This document shows, piece after piece, positions 21,450-31,041 of a stretch of 44,770 bases of DNA. Under the pieces are notes generated by a model. It was not told the origin of the DNA and searched no databases. It saw nothing but the letters and a program-made list of their open reading frames with translations. Position numbers and translations under genes: made by a program. The DNA is from Tannerellaceae bacterium (GTDB taxonomy: Bacteria > Bacteroidota > Bacteroidia > Bacteroidales > Tannerellaceae): NCBI GenBank assembly GCA_021204405.1, contig JAJPZJ010000166.1, forward strand, positions 1 to 44,770. Reading direction: 5' to 3'. The stretch's first letter is position 1. The number at the start of each line of letters is the position of its first letter.

Positions 21450-22274
21450 ATGGCTACAACCAGAGAATGGACAACCATTAAAGCATATGAAGATATCCTG
21501 TTTGAATTTTATAACGGGATTGCTAAGATAACCATTAACCGGCCCCGTTACCGGAATGCCTTTACCCCTACCACCACCGGCGAAATGAGTGATGCCTTGC
21601 GTATCTGCCGGGAGGAAGCCGATATTAGTGTAATCGTACTAACGGGTGCAGGCGATAAAGCATTCTGCTCGGGAGGCGACCAGCATGTAAAAGGCCGGGG
21701 TGGCTATATCGGTAAAGATGGGATTCCCCGCCTGAGTGTGCTGGACGTACAAAAGCAGATACGATCTATGCCTAAACCGGTTATTGCCATGGTAAATGGC
21801 TACGCGATTGGTGGCGGACATGTCTTGCATGTGGTCTGCGACCTGTTCATCGCTTCGGACAATGCTATATTCGGCCAGACAGGTCCCCGGGTAGGTAGCT
21901 TCGACGCCGGTTTCGGTTCTTCTTATCTGGCACGTATCGTGGGCCAGAAGAAAGCACGTGAGATCTGGTTCCTTTGCCGCCAGTACAACGCACAGGAGGC
22001 CTTGGATATGGGATTGATTAATAAAGTAGTTCCTTTAGACCAACTGGAAGACGAAGTGGTACAATGGGCGGAAGAGATGATGATGCACAGTCCGCTGGCA
22101 CTCCGTATGATCAAAGCCGGATTAAATGCTGAGCTCGACGGACAGGCAGGTATCCAGGAACTGGCCGGGGATGCAACTCTTTTGTATTACCTCACCGATG
22201 AAGCCCAGGAAGGTAAACATGCTTTCCTTGAAAAGCGAAAGCCCGATTTCAAGCAATATCCTAAATTCCCATGA
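21450..22274 (+). CDS. menB: 1,4-dihydroxy-2-naphthoyl-CoA synthase
   Basis: A crotonase-family enzyme that closes the naphthoquinol ring of o-succinylbenzoyl-CoA. The 274-residue protein is full length. It has [17 protein letters not shown], the oxyanion-hole region [20 protein letters not shown], and the MenB-specific [20 protein letters not shown] with the active-site Asp. The C terminus [13 protein letters not shown] is also typical of MenB. Its stop overlaps the menC start (ATGA, 22271-22274). The frame is intact. Confidence 0.96.
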   Translation: MATTREWTTIKAYEDILFEFYNGIAKITINRPRYRNAFTPTTTGEMSDALRICREEADISVIVLTGAGDKAFCSGGDQHVKGRGGYIGKDGIPRLSVLDVQKQIRSMPKPVIAMVNGYAIGGGHVLHVVCDLFIASDNAIFGQTGPRVGSFDAGFGSSYLARIVGQKKAREIWFLCRQYNAQEALDMGLINKVVPLDQLEDEVVQWAEEMMMHSPLALRMIKAGLNAELDGQAGIQELAGDATLLYYLTDEAQEGKHAFLEKRKPDFKQYPKFP

Positions 22275-23281
22275 TCTACAAAATACAGGTACAGCCCCGT
22301 TTGTTGCATTTCCACCAACCGGCGGGAACGTCACGCGGGGTATATACTACCCGTAAAGTATGGTATATACGGGTTTCTTCCCCCTCCCATCCGGAGGTAT
22401 GGGGCGTAGGCGAATGTGCCCCTTTACCGGCACTGAGCTGTGATGACCTGCCCGGCTATGAAGAACTCTTACAGCAGTTTTGTTCAGAATGGGTCGAGAC
22501 AGGCATTATTCCGTACGAAAAACTCCGCCCTTATCCTTCCATCCTGTTTGGAATGGAGACTGCCCTGAAGCAGTATGAAGCACAAAGTTTCCGCCTCTGG
22601 GATACCCCTTTTTCAGAAGGCTTACAGGGAATTCCGATCAACGGATTAATCTGGATGCAGGATTATACCCATATGCTGGAGCAGATCAAACAAAAGATTG
22701 CTTCGGGTTTTAAGTGTATTAAGGTAAAGATCGGAGCCATCCGTTTTGAAGAAGAACTGGCTTTGCTCCGGTATATCCGGCAGCATTTTACTGCTTCCGA
22801 TATAGCAATACGGGTAGATGCCAATGGTGCATTTACAGTAGAAGAAGCATTTACCAAACTGGAGCAACTGGCCGGACTGGACATCCACTCCATCGAACAG
22901 CCCATCCGTGCCGGACAATGGAATGAAATGGCTGAGCTGGTAGCTATGTCGCCCCTTCCTATCGCACTGGATGAAGAGCTGATTGGTATAAATGATCCGG
23001 CAGGAAAAAGGAAATTATTAGAGACGATCCGCCCCCATTATATTATCCTGAAGCCCTCTTTACATGGCGGATTCCTGGGAGGCAATGAGTGGATAGAACT
23101 GGCAGAAGCCAATGCTGTGGATTGGTGGATCACCTCTGCCCTGGAATCGAATATCGGCCTGAATGCAATTGCCCAATGGTGTGGCACTTTCTCTAATCCA
23201 TTACCGCAGGGGTTGGGTACCGGTATGCTGTATACCGATAATATTCCAATGCCACTGGCTATCCGGAAAGATCGTTTATGA
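22271..23281 (+). CDS. menC: o-Succinylbenzoate synthase
   Basis: An enolase-superfamily enzyme that dehydrates SHCHC to o-succinylbenzoate. The 336-residue frame is intact. The catalytic residues are visible: KVK at 151-153 (Lys153 as general base), metal ligands Asp183 (RVDANG), Glu209 (SIEQP) and Asp234 (ALDEE), and Lys261 (ILKPS). It is translationally coupled to menB by a 4-base overlap. After it comes a 139-base gap with alternative hairpins before menE. Confidence 0.93.
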   Translation: MIYKIQVQPRLLHFHQPAGTSRGVYTTRKVWYIRVSSPSHPEVWGVGECAPLPALSCDDLPGYEELLQQFCSEWVETGIIPYEKLRPYPSILFGMETALKQYEAQSFRLWDTPFSEGLQGIPINGLIWMQDYTHMLEQIKQKIASGFKCIKVKIGAIRFEEELALLRYIRQHFTASDIAIRVDANGAFTVEEAFTKLEQLAGLDIHSIEQPIRAGQWNEMAELVAMSPLPIALDEELIGINDPAGKRKLLETIRPHYIILKPSLHGGFLGGNEWIELAEANAVDWWITSALESNIGLNAIAQWCGTFSNPLPQGLGTGMLYTDNIPMPLAIRKDRL

Positions 23282-23320
23282 TTCAATCCTACCGGTGAAA
23301 TGCCTGCACCTTTCCTCTTC

Positions 23321-23370
23321 AAAAGTCCTGCATTTACGGAAAAACGTGGGACTTTTCCGGAGAAAAGTCC
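23321..23370 (+). promoter_or_regulatory. Alternative hairpins upstream of menE
   Basis: AAAAGTCC (23321-23328), GGACTTTT (23349-23356) and AAAAGTCC (23363-23370) can form two mutually exclusive stems. The second is tighter: GGACTTTTC / GAAAAGTCC with loop CGGA. The first 36 bases resemble the terminator at 5000-5035. It could be an attenuator or a processing site before menE. Confidence 0.5.
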
Positions 23371-23420
23371 GGAGAAATAAAGCCGTATCTAACAGGAAAA
23401 AACACTTGACTATATATCTT

Positions 23421-24566
23421 ATGTGCTATTATATAACCGACAGGCAGCAACAACACCTTCTTTTAGACGGAATAACCTATTCATCGACGGAACTGGATAA
23501 GTTATTATATCTGGCTACAGCACAGGATAACACTTTCCTTATCGATCTGTATCATTTCCTGCAAGAGTAGTTTGCCCCTGATCCGTTGCTAACGGTACAT
23601 ACCTCCGGCTCGACCGGGCAGCCTAAACTGATACAGGTTAAGAAAGAGCAAATGATACAAAGTGCCTGTTTAACCTGTAGCTTTTTCGGGTTACAACCGG
23701 GAAATACCGCCCTCTTATGTATGCCACTACACTATATTGCAGGAAAAATGATGGTAATACGGGCCCTGGTCGGTCAGTTGAACCTACAGCTTACCTCTCC
23801 GGCAGGGCATCCATTGAATCAGTTGAAACAGCCGGTAGATTTTGTAGCCATGATTCCGCTACAAGTGTATAATACCCTACAGGTTGATACTGAAAAAGAA
23901 TTGCTGGCAGGTTGTAAAACGCTTATTATCGGAGGCGGGCCGGTAGATACAGGGATAGAACAAGCTTTGCAGGAACTTCCCGTAGCTGCTTTTATGACAT
24001 ATGGAATGACTGAAACGCTTTCCCACATTGCCGTGCGACGTATCAACGGCGCCGAAGCATCTTCGTGGTATATGCCTTTTGAAAAAGTAAAACTTTCCCT
24101 TACTGAGGAAGGGAGGTTGTGGATTGATGCACCTTTGGTAACAGACGGTACGATCCATACTAACGATATCGCCGAACTTTTACCTGATGGACGTTTCCGG
24201 ATTACCGGACGGAAAGATACTATTATCAACAGCGGCGGGGTTAAAATCCAGCCTGAACAGGTAGAAGCACTTCTAAAACCACATATGGCCGGAGATTTTG
24301 CCGTTACAGCCGTGAACGATCCTAAATTCGGACAGTTACTTGTATTGCTTTTAACCCCTGCCGCAGATATCGCTTCAGTGAAAAAACTATGCCTCAACCT
24401 ACTTCCTAAATACCAGCAACCTAAACATATTTTTCCTACTCCAACCCTTCCGCATACCGGTAGCGGAAAGATAGACAGGGTGGGCTGCCGTGAACTGGCG
24501 GAAGTGTTGTATGCCCATGCTAAAAACGCAAGAATGGATAAAGCCCGGCCGTTCCCTGAAGGCTAA
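23421..24566 (+). CDS. menE: o-Succinylbenzoate-CoA ligase (in-frame stop)
   Basis: An AMP-forming ligase that activates o-succinylbenzoate with CoA. The start at 23421 (MCYYITDRQQQHLLL) is in the same frame as the rest. A TAG at 23568-23570 cuts it after FLQE; a TGG codon would give EWFAPDPLLTVHTSGSTG. The P-loop VHTSGSTGQPKL, the acceptor motif TYGMTETLSH and the hinge region GRFRITGRKDTIINSGGVK are intact. The short N-terminal part (total about 381 codons) is usual for Bacteroidetes MenE. It is the last gene of the operon. Without read-through or repair only a 49-residue N-terminal peptide would be made. Confidence 0.9.
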
Positions 24567-24610
24567 CTTTGTGGGAAAACAAAGTCAATCTATTAACCAG
24601 AGGGTTAATA
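24566..24610 (+). promoter_or_regulatory. Two palindromes between menE and the AraC-type regulator
   Basis: ACTTTGT/ACAAAGT (24566-24585) and TATTAACC/GGTTAATA (24591-24610) precede the regulator ATG at 24644. The first may end the men transcript. The second is a candidate operator for self-regulation. Confidence 0.35.
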
Positions 24611-24643
24611 AAATAGCTTTCACTTAAAATAAACGTATACATT

Positions 24644-25791
24644 ATGGAAGAAAACAGATGCCAGAGTTGCGGGATGCCTATGGTGGCAACCGAACATTTC
24701 GGAACAAATTATGATCAGACACCAACTACCGAGTATTGTTGTTTCTGCTATCAGCACGGAGCTTTTACAGACAGTTTTACTTTTCAGGAGTTTATAGCCG
24801 ATGCGATCAAATTTGATGATGGAACGAGAGCCAAAGATTATAAACAATCAGACGAAGAACTGATGCTTACGGCAACTAACCGCTTGCAAAACCTGAAACG
24901 GTGGCGTACTCACCAGACCGTCCACCAGGAATATTACCAGTCGGTAGAGCGTGTTATCCATTATATACATACGAAACTGGAAACGCCACTTACCCTGACT
25001 GAGCTGGCACGCGAAGCCCATATATCCGAATATCACTTCCACCGGATCTTTAAAGCGATATTAAATGAGAGCCCGGGTGAATACATTCAACAGTTACGGT
25101 TGGAGAAAGCTGCCTTTAAACTGCAAACAACCAACTTACCTTTACTTGAGATAGCGGAAGAAGTTGGGTATCAGACACCTTACGCCCTTTCCAGGGCATT
25201 TAAAAAGAGATACGGGATAACTCCTTCAAGAGATACGGGATAACTTCTTCTGCCTATCGCCGGAACCCATTAGACCTGGTGACACCTCTAGCGGCCCCGG
25301 TCACCGGCTATGAAGTGGTTCCTGATTTCCATATATTGGATAGCCGGCATGTGATCTGCACCCGCGTAAAAGAGCCGCATGTACAACCCGATGCCTTCCT
25401 GAAAGCCTGGAAGAAATTAAGCGGATATGTATCCCGGGCAGGGGTTCTTTCCGAAGCATGTGAATATATGTGTATCAGCCGTGATATCAGTTCGCTTACC
25501 CGTCCGGAACATTGCTGGATTTATGCCTGTATAGCTACTCCCGAACCAATCACTTCCTCCGGCCAGTTTATCACACAGACAATTGAAGGTGGTTTGTATG
25601 CAGTATTTACTCATAAAGGGCCTTACCCGGAACTGGAGGCCCTTTATTGCAGCATTTACCGGTATTGGCTCCTGAACAGTAAGTATCAGCTACGGGATAC
25701 TTTGCATTTTGAGAAATACCTGAATAATCCGCAGGAGGTTGCTCCGGAAGAGTTACTGACCGAAGTTTATATTCCGGTTCAGGCAGTTTAA
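24644..25791 (+). CDS. Zinc-ribbon / AraC HTH / GyrI-like transcription regulator (split by a 23-nt duplication)
   Basis: A three-part regulator. The N-terminal zinc ribbon has RCQSCGMPM and EYCCFCYQHGAF (four metal-binding Cys). The AraC-type double helix-turn-helix spans about 95-200, with LTELAREAHISEYHFHRIFK and EIAEEVGYQTPYALSRAFKK. The C-terminal GyrI-like ligand-binding domain runs from about 25279 to 25791 and contains FTHKGPYPELEALY. The frame breaks at 25206-25251, where a 23-base unit is repeated with two mismatches; removing one copy restores KKRYGITSSAYRRNPLDLVTP. Such proteins sense small cationic or aromatic compounds through the GyrI domain. The ribbon suggests an added metal or redox input. 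The target genes are unknown. Confidence 0.82.
25206..25251. repeat. 23-nt imperfect tandem duplication inside the AraC-GyrI gene
   Basis: AGAGATACGGGATAACTCCT (plus TCA, 25206-25228) is followed by a near copy (25229-25251, two differences). The 23-base length is not a multiple of three, so the frame is lost exactly here. Confidence 0.85.
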
Positions 25792-25811
25792 ATCCCCATC
25801 TTCAAAAGCAA

Positions 25812-25843
25812 AAAGCCCGGAAGGAGGATTCACTTCCGGGCTA
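25812..25843 (-). terminator. Intrinsic terminator for the minus-strand GH130 gene
   Basis: AAGCCCGGAAG / CTTCCGGGCT with a 9-base loop. On the minus strand it is followed by TTTTTGCTTTTG, typical of a terminator. It also sits just after the plus-strand regulator. Confidence 0.8.
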
Positions 25844-25870
25844 ACTTCACTATAATATCTAATCGCTGCT

Positions 25871-26869
25871 TTAAATGATCGAATTCTTTTTGGTAAATTC
25901 GATAATCTCGTCGATATATCCGAATGCCAGACCGATTACTGTGTCGGCACATCCATAATACAGCGCCATACGGCGGGTTTCAGGATCGTGTAAGGCGGCA
26001 CATGGGAATACTACGTTAGGTACATCACCAATACATTCATAATCTTTCTGCGGAGATATGATATAAGGGCCCGAACGGTATTTTACTTTCCAGGGTTGCT
26101 CAAGGTCAAGGATGGCCGAACCGTAGCTGTATACATATCCGTTGCACGAACGCAGTACGCCATGGAAGATCAATAACCAGCCCTCTGATGTTTCGATCGG
26201 TACAGGACCTGCACCGATCTTCATACATTGCCAGGTACTCTCTTCGAAAGCTGCCGGCGACATCACGTGGCGGTGTTTACCCCAGTAGCACATATCGGGC
26301 GATTCACTCAGGAAAATATCACCGAAAGGTGTGTGTCCGTTATCATTCGGACGGCTTAGCATTACATAGTTACCGTTGATCTTACGTGGAAACATCACCC
26401 CATTGCGGTTAAAAGGCAGGTAAGCATTTTCGAGCTGGTGGAAGGTTTCGAAATCGAATGTATAGGTAACACCGATTGTCGGGCCATGATAGCCGTTACA
26501 CCAGGTAATATAATAACGGTCTTCGATAAAACAAACGCGCGGATCGTAGGCGTAAACAAATTCGCCGATCTCTTTATCGTCGCACTGGAATTCAATTTTG
26601 TTTTCAGCAATATTCCAGTTAATACCATCTTTACTAAATCCCACATGCAAACGCATACGGCGGTTGGTATCATCACACTGGAACACACCGGCATATCCAT
26701 CTTTAAAGGGTACAACTGCACTATTGAACATACTGTTGGAAGTGGGTAGAATATCCCATGGAATTACCGGGTTAGCAGAGTACCTCCACATCACATCTTT
26801 ACAACCGGCCGGGCGATCTTCCCAGGGCATCCCGGGAAGTGCGCTGCCTGTAATCTTCAAATTGTTCAT
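25871..26869 (-). CDS. Glycoside hydrolase family 130 beta-mannoside phosphorylase
   Basis: A cytoplasmic-type enzyme (no signal peptide, 332 residues) expected to phosphorolyse beta-mannosides and release mannose 1-phosphate. GH130 marks are [15 protein letters not shown], the catalytic region FVYAYDPRV with Asp109, [18 protein letters not shown], the phosphate-binding [20 protein letters not shown], and a C-terminal [16 protein letters not shown]. The short length and these motifs suggest the mannosyl-oligosaccharide or mannosyl-N-acetylglucosamine phosphorylase subgroup. The symporter gene lies 37 bases upstream in the same direction, consistent with uptake followed by phosphorolysis. Confidence 0.9.
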   Translation of the reverse strand: MNNLKITGSALPGMPWEDRPAGCKDVMWRYSANPVIPWDILPTSNSMFNSAVVPFKDGYAGVFQCDDTNRRMRLHVGFSKDGINWNIAENKIEFQCDDKEIGEFVYAYDPRVCFIEDRYYITWCNGYHGPTIGVTYTFDFETFHQLENAYLPFNRNGVMFPRKINGNYVMLSRPNDNGHTPFGDIFLSESPDMCYWGKHRHVMSPAAFEESTWQCMKIGAGPVPIETSEGWLLIFHGVLRSCNGYVYSYGSAILDLEQPWKVKYRSGPYIISPQKDYECIGDVPNVVFPCAALHDPETRRMALYYGCADTVIGLAFGYIDEIIEFTKKNSII

Positions 26870-26906
26870 TTTAGTTTTTATCGTTTAATGAAATTAAGCT
26901 GCAAAG

Positions 26907-28790
26907 TTATTTCTTTTCTTCTAAATTCAGCTCACTCATTAACGCATTATATTCTTTTTCTTCCTTATTCATCTTGTCATACCAGTTCTTTTTCAGGATT
27001 AAAGTGGTAATACCTAAGATCAGGATGGTGGTAAATAAAGGAAGTCCTTCTTTGATAACGATGTACATAGGGATCGCTGTAAGGCAGCATTGCCAGAGGA
27101 TACCAACCGCCACATTGAAGAAGTCACGTTTGAAGTTGTTATTTCTTTTTAACTGCAGATAGCGAGCAACAGCTTTATCAGCAATCGGCCCCCAGAAGCC
27201 CCACGGACGGACACATACGTAGAAGTTGATCAGTGTTTTGTCGTCTGTAGCCGGGGTCATCAGCGTACCTGCGATACAACCGATGAAAGATACAAACATC
27301 AACAGTGGGAAGTAATACAATGGAATGGTATTGGGGAAGATCTGCGGAACGATCATCGCTGCCAGAATACCAACCAACATACCCCAGAAGTAACCATATC
27401 CGTTAAAACGCCACCAGTGCCATTTCAATACGTTAGCTGCGATATATCCGCCATACAAAGCAGATACGATCCATTGTAACACCGAATTGATATTTTCTAC
27501 GAAGAATCCGATAACCGTACTGATCACTACCACCAACACCGAGATCAGGTAGCTGGCACGGATCTGCGTTTTAGCAGGCGCATCGGGATTAATGTACTTC
27601 AAATATACGTCGTTCACCAGGTAAGCCGGCGCTGCATTCACGGTAGAGGCAAAAGTCGACATAAAAGCCGCTAATAAACCAGCCAGTAACAGACCGGCCA
27701 GCCCTACGGGCACAAACTCGCCGATCGCACGTGGCAGGATGGTTTCAAAGTCGATGGCCGATCCCATAGCGACAAAGTCATCACTAAAGAAAACAATTGC
27801 CAGCACAGCAAATCCCATAATCATTAAGTACCGGGGGATTAACAGGATCACCGGTACGGAGCCACTCATCAAAGCGGCTTCTTTCGGGCTTTTACAAGCC
27901 AGGATCTTCTGCATATCATAATTGGGAGCCGGGCCTGCCATACTGAGGAATACACCTTTAAATAACATCATCATAATTACAATGGTGTAAAGACCATACT
28001 GGTCGGCAGCCATCTTATCCATCACCGAGGGGATCAGTTCACTCCAGTCGAGGTCGAGTGTCCAGCCGAAGAAAGGGCTTGTCCATCCGTCCGGTACGCG
28101 GGCGGCCAGCATTTCGGGAGAAACTTTGGTCATAGCAATCACGGCAATTACCACACCGGCTACCGTCATGATCATAAACTGTACCACGTCTGTCCATACA
28201 ATACTCAACATCCCTCCCAGCATTACATAGAAGGTAGCAATGGTAGTAAAGAAAATACCATATACATGAGGGACATATTCAGGTGCAACTTCAAAAGGAA
28301 TATATTGTGAAACGATCTCCCACGGGAAGAAGATCTTCATAAATTTACCGATACCAATAAAGCCGTAACTCAGGAAGCCCAATACGCCGACTACCGCATA
28401 CAGGATCACGATCGTATGGGAAAGGTTTGCTCCTTTACCAAAACCAAACCGGGTACGGATCCACTCGGCTCCTGTCAGTACATTCGAACGGCGCAGCCAG
28501 ATGGAGAGGTATACCATCAGGAAAATCTGGTTAAACACAGGCCACAACCAGAGAATCCATAAACTTTTCATTCCATATACAAATGCCAGGTATACCATCC
28601 ACATCGTTCCGGAGATGTCGAACATACCCGATGCGTTGGAAAGCCCCAGCATATAAAAAGGAAGTGTTTTCCCTCCCAGGAAATAGGAGTCCAGGTTTTT
28701 TGAAGCTTTTTTCTTTAGAATCAGACCTATGACAATCATCATCACCAGGTAAGCGGCAATAATCATCACATCGATAAGTTGTAATTTCAT
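26907..28790 (-). CDS. Sodium:solute symporter (SSS family), probably sugar uptake
   Basis: A 627-residue inner-membrane transporter with about 14 predicted helices. The N terminus LIDVMIIAAYLVMMIVIGLI and the following SYFLGGKTLPFYMLGLSNASG carry the usual SSS signature in TM1-2. VGLAGLLLAGLLAAFMSTFAS corresponds to the TM8 region that binds Na+. The length and long C-terminal tail match the sodium/glucose-cotransporter-like group found beside glycoside phosphorylases. It is 37 bases upstream of GH130 and 47 bases downstream of the propeller lipoprotein, so the three are probably cotranscribed. The substrate is likely a mannoside disaccharide, by context only. Confidence 0.9.
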   Translation of the reverse strand: MKLQLIDVMIIAAYLVMMIVIGLILKKKASKNLDSYFLGGKTLPFYMLGLSNASGMFDISGTMWMVYLAFVYGMKSLWILWLWPVFNQIFLMVYLSIWLRRSNVLTGAEWIRTRFGFGKGANLSHTIVILYAVVGVLGFLSYGFIGIGKFMKIFFPWEIVSQYIPFEVAPEYVPHVYGIFFTTIATFYVMLGGMLSIVWTDVVQFMIMTVAGVVIAVIAMTKVSPEMLAARVPDGWTSPFFGWTLDLDWSELIPSVMDKMAADQYGLYTIVIMMMLFKGVFLSMAGPAPNYDMQKILACKSPKEAALMSGSVPVILLIPRYLMIMGFAVLAIVFFSDDFVAMGSAIDFETILPRAIGEFVPVGLAGLLLAGLLAAFMSTFASTVNAAPAYLVNDVYLKYINPDAPAKTQIRASYLISVLVVVISTVIGFFVENINSVLQWIVSALYGGYIAANVLKWHWWRFNGYGYFWGMLVGILAAMIVPQIFPNTIPLYYFPLLMFVSFIGCIAGTLMTPATDDKTLINFYVCVRPWGFWGPIADKAVARYLQLKRNNNFKRDFFNVAVGILWQCCLTAIPMYIVIKEGLPLFTTILILGITTLILKKNWYDKMNKEEKEYNALMSELNLEEKK

Positions 28791-28837
28791 GATATTATAA
28801 TTTGATGTTTAGATTAGACCAGACAAATGTATATAAA

Positions 28838-29720
28838 TTAGTCAATCGGGCAAACAGCGGAAATCATCCCGAATGTATGGTTATCATTCAGGCTCCATAC
28901 GATACGTCCGCTACCGTCTAATTCAACCAACTGGGGGGTATCGCCGGCCGATGTGCCATGCCCCTGCCAGTTACACAAATAAAGGCCATCATGTGCGGTC
29001 GGGAGCAGTTGGGCAACAAAGCGGAGCGACATACCCTCGATATCTTCTGCACCGACCTGGCGTATTATCTTATCTTTATTAAGGTCGATTTTCACAAAGG
29101 TGTGGGCATCGCCGCAGGCAACCAGGTAATGGCCATTGTCGAGCTCGGCTACGGAGAAGGGACTACCGGGTACTTTCATGCTTCTTACCGGTTCGCCGTC
29201 GGGGGTGATCTCCAGTACTTCACGCCTGCCCATCAGGGGAAGGATGTAATTGCCGTTTTTGTTTTTGGATACCTGGCGGAATTGCGAATGGGGGTTTTCG
29301 ATACCCGTTTCAAATTCAGTTTGTTTCAGGATAGCTCCTTTCGGGTTTACTTCCAGGATGGTAGCCGGGTGGCCACACCAGGCCAGCAGGAAGTTGCCGT
29401 TGGGGAGTACTTTGGCCGATTGCATTTTACACCCTTCGAGGGCTGCAATGTCCCATATTTCTTTTTGTGTTTTAGTAATCAGTTTAGCGCCTTTGGAGTA
29501 GGAAAAAAGGATATTGCCGTCGACCGTGGCTGCCACGGAGTTACATTCCCATCCGTTGGCGAGCGGGTACTCCCACTCTATTGCTTTGGTTTCTTTGTCG
29601 ATAATGGCGATCTTGTTCCAACCGGAACCGCCTACTAATAGTTTTTTTAGGTTTTTGATTACAGGAGAAAAGGATGAAAACGGCTAATAAAGAGGTAAGT
29701 GTATAAAGGTATTTTCTCAT
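28838..29720 (-). CDS. Beta-propeller lipoprotein (one-base frameshift)
   Basis: The ATG at 29720 gives a lipoprotein signal (MRKYLYTLTSLLAVFILFSC, Cys20). The frame then shifts at the T7 run 29642-29648 and resumes as KLLVGGSGWNKIAIIDKETK, running into the long piece 29536-28838. The body of about 290 residues holds repeated propeller blades: LPNGNFLLAWCGHPATILEV, GNYILPLMGRREVLEITPDG, LDNGHYLVACGDAHTFVKID and PQLVELDGSGRIVWSL. These recall the PQQ/arylsulfotransferase-type propeller, but no catalytic residue is evident. It is probably an envelope protein that binds the substrate of the downstream symporter and GH130 enzyme. Confidence 0.75.
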
Positions 29721-29876
29721 GGTATGTATAGTCTTTTTATCATTAAAAATAAAACTATTATAAAACTCTGCTAAAATAGAACATATATCCTAAGAGCTGG
29801 AAGCACGGCCTATTTTAGTTCAGCACGAAGTACCGGATATTTTGATATTCAGTTTTATAGTTGAAGGAATTTAATA

Positions 29877-30075
29877 GAGTTCTGAAAGAATGACATATCC
29901 TAGCCCAGCACAAAGTGCTGGGTTCAAAAGGTGATGGTTAAGAGTGCTGTAAGTACGGCATAAAAACTCCATCTGTACGAAATACATTCTGCCGTCCTTA
30001 CAGGACTCAACTCTTGTGATGATCTTACACCCAGGGCAACGCCCTGGGCTAGGATATATCGTTCTTTCAGAACTC
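29877..30075. repeat. 199-bp imperfect palindrome with 46-bp terminal inverted repeats
   Basis: 29877-29922 and 30030-30075 are near-exact inverted copies (both read GAGTTCTGAAAGAA...ATATCCTAGCCCAG outside in). Each ends inward in its own palindrome (CCCAGCACAAAGTGCTGGG and CCCAGGGCAACGCCCTGGG). Inner segments pair too (ACGGCA/TGCCGT). A 68-codon frame across it is an accident of the repeat. It looks like a non-autonomous palindromic element sitting between lsrF and the propeller lipoprotein gene. Confidence 0.75.
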
Positions 30076-30105
30076 AAAAATACATAGTCACAAAATTATT
30101 CCGGA

Positions 30106-30978
30106 TTACTTAGATAAATCCTGGAATAACTCAAATCCCTGGTCGGGAGTTAAGCCTTTGTGTACAACTGCATGTACAGCCTGGATCATAGCAACCGGGT
30201 TTTCCGACTGGAAGACGTTACGTCCCATATCCACACCGGCAGCGCCTTCGTTGATTGCGTTGTAGCACAATTCCAGTGCTTCTTTTTCAGGTAATTTCTT
30301 ACCACCGGCAATTACTACGGGAACCGGACAGGCTGCCACTACTTTTTTGAAACCGTCGCAATAGTAGGTCTTTACGATGTTTGCACCGTTCTCAGCACAG
30401 ATCCGTGAAGCCAGTCCGAAATAGCGCGCATCGCGTGCCATCTGTTTACCTACCGCCGTAATACCCATTACCGGGATATTATACCGGCTTGCCTTATCTA
30501 CGGTTGCGTAGAGGTTAGCAATTGTTTTGGCTTCGAAGGCAGGGTCGCCGACTGCCAGCATCACAGCCATAGCCGAAACGTTCATACGGATTGCATCGTC
30601 GATATCGATCACTACATTGTCGTTCAGTTCAGTCAGGATAGAGGTACCTGCATCCGAACGCAAACAGATGGGTTTATTCACATCTGTCGGAACAGCCGAT
30701 TGCAGGATACCACGGGTACACATGATACAATCAGCATATTCGATCAGCGGAACAATGGTCAGGTCAATACGTTCCAGGCCGGAAGTAGGACCCATAATGA
30801 AACCATGGTCGAAGGCAAGCATTACCGCTTTACCGGTCGCAGGGTTGAAGATGCGGCTCAAACGATCTTTCATACCCCAGGAAAGGTTAGCAGCTCCTTT
30901 TACATGGAAACCTTGTTGCTGGGTAGCTACACCCAAACCAAAGTTATTACCTTCTCTCAAGTCATCTAAATCTGCCAT
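30106..30978 (-). CDS. lsrF: LsrF-like 3-hydroxy-5-phosphonooxypentane-2,4-dione thiolase / class I aldolase
   Basis: A 290-residue TIM-barrel protein very similar in memory to E. coli LsrF, which passes an acetyl unit from the phosphorylated AI-2 breakdown product to CoA, giving DHAP and acetyl-CoA. Shared stretches are LSRIFNPATGKAVMLAFDHG, LERIDLTIVPL, MCTRGILQS, VPVVIAGGKKLPEKEALELC and GAAGVDMGRNVFQS. The Schiff-base Lys203 (ANIVKTYY) is at the same position as in LsrF. No other lsr gene is near; instead DhaL, DhaK and a VOC protein lie just upstream in the same direction. It may act on a related phospho-keto-sugar rather than AI-2 itself. The family is firm, the substrate inferred. Confidence 0.88.
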   Translation of the reverse strand: MADLDDLREGNNFGLGVATQQQGFHVKGAANLSWGMKDRLSRIFNPATGKAVMLAFDHGFIMGPTSGLERIDLTIVPLIEYADCIMCTRGILQSAVPTDVNKPICLRSDAGTSILTELNDNVVIDIDDAIRMNVSAMAVMLAVGDPAFEAKTIANLYATVDKASRYNIPVMGITAVGKQMARDARYFGLASRICAENGANIVKTYYCDGFKKVVAACPVPVVIAGGKKLPEKEALELCYNAINEGAAGVDMGRNVFQSENPVAMIQAVHAVVHKGLTPDQGFELFQDLSK

Positions 30979-31041
30979 TTTTTGTTTATCAATTAGTTAA
31001 TAAAATTATTCTAAGATTTTTATCATCCAGTTATAATATAC

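Noticed and set aside
4618-23570. Stop-codon reassignment or selenocysteine/pyrrolysine insertion
   Set aside because: All three different stop codons are involved, other genes here (menB, menC) end normally in TGA, and no insertion element or special tRNA is seen.
29871-30077. 68-codon minus-strand frame
   Set aside because: It lies wholly within the 199-bp palindromic repeat and has no protein features.
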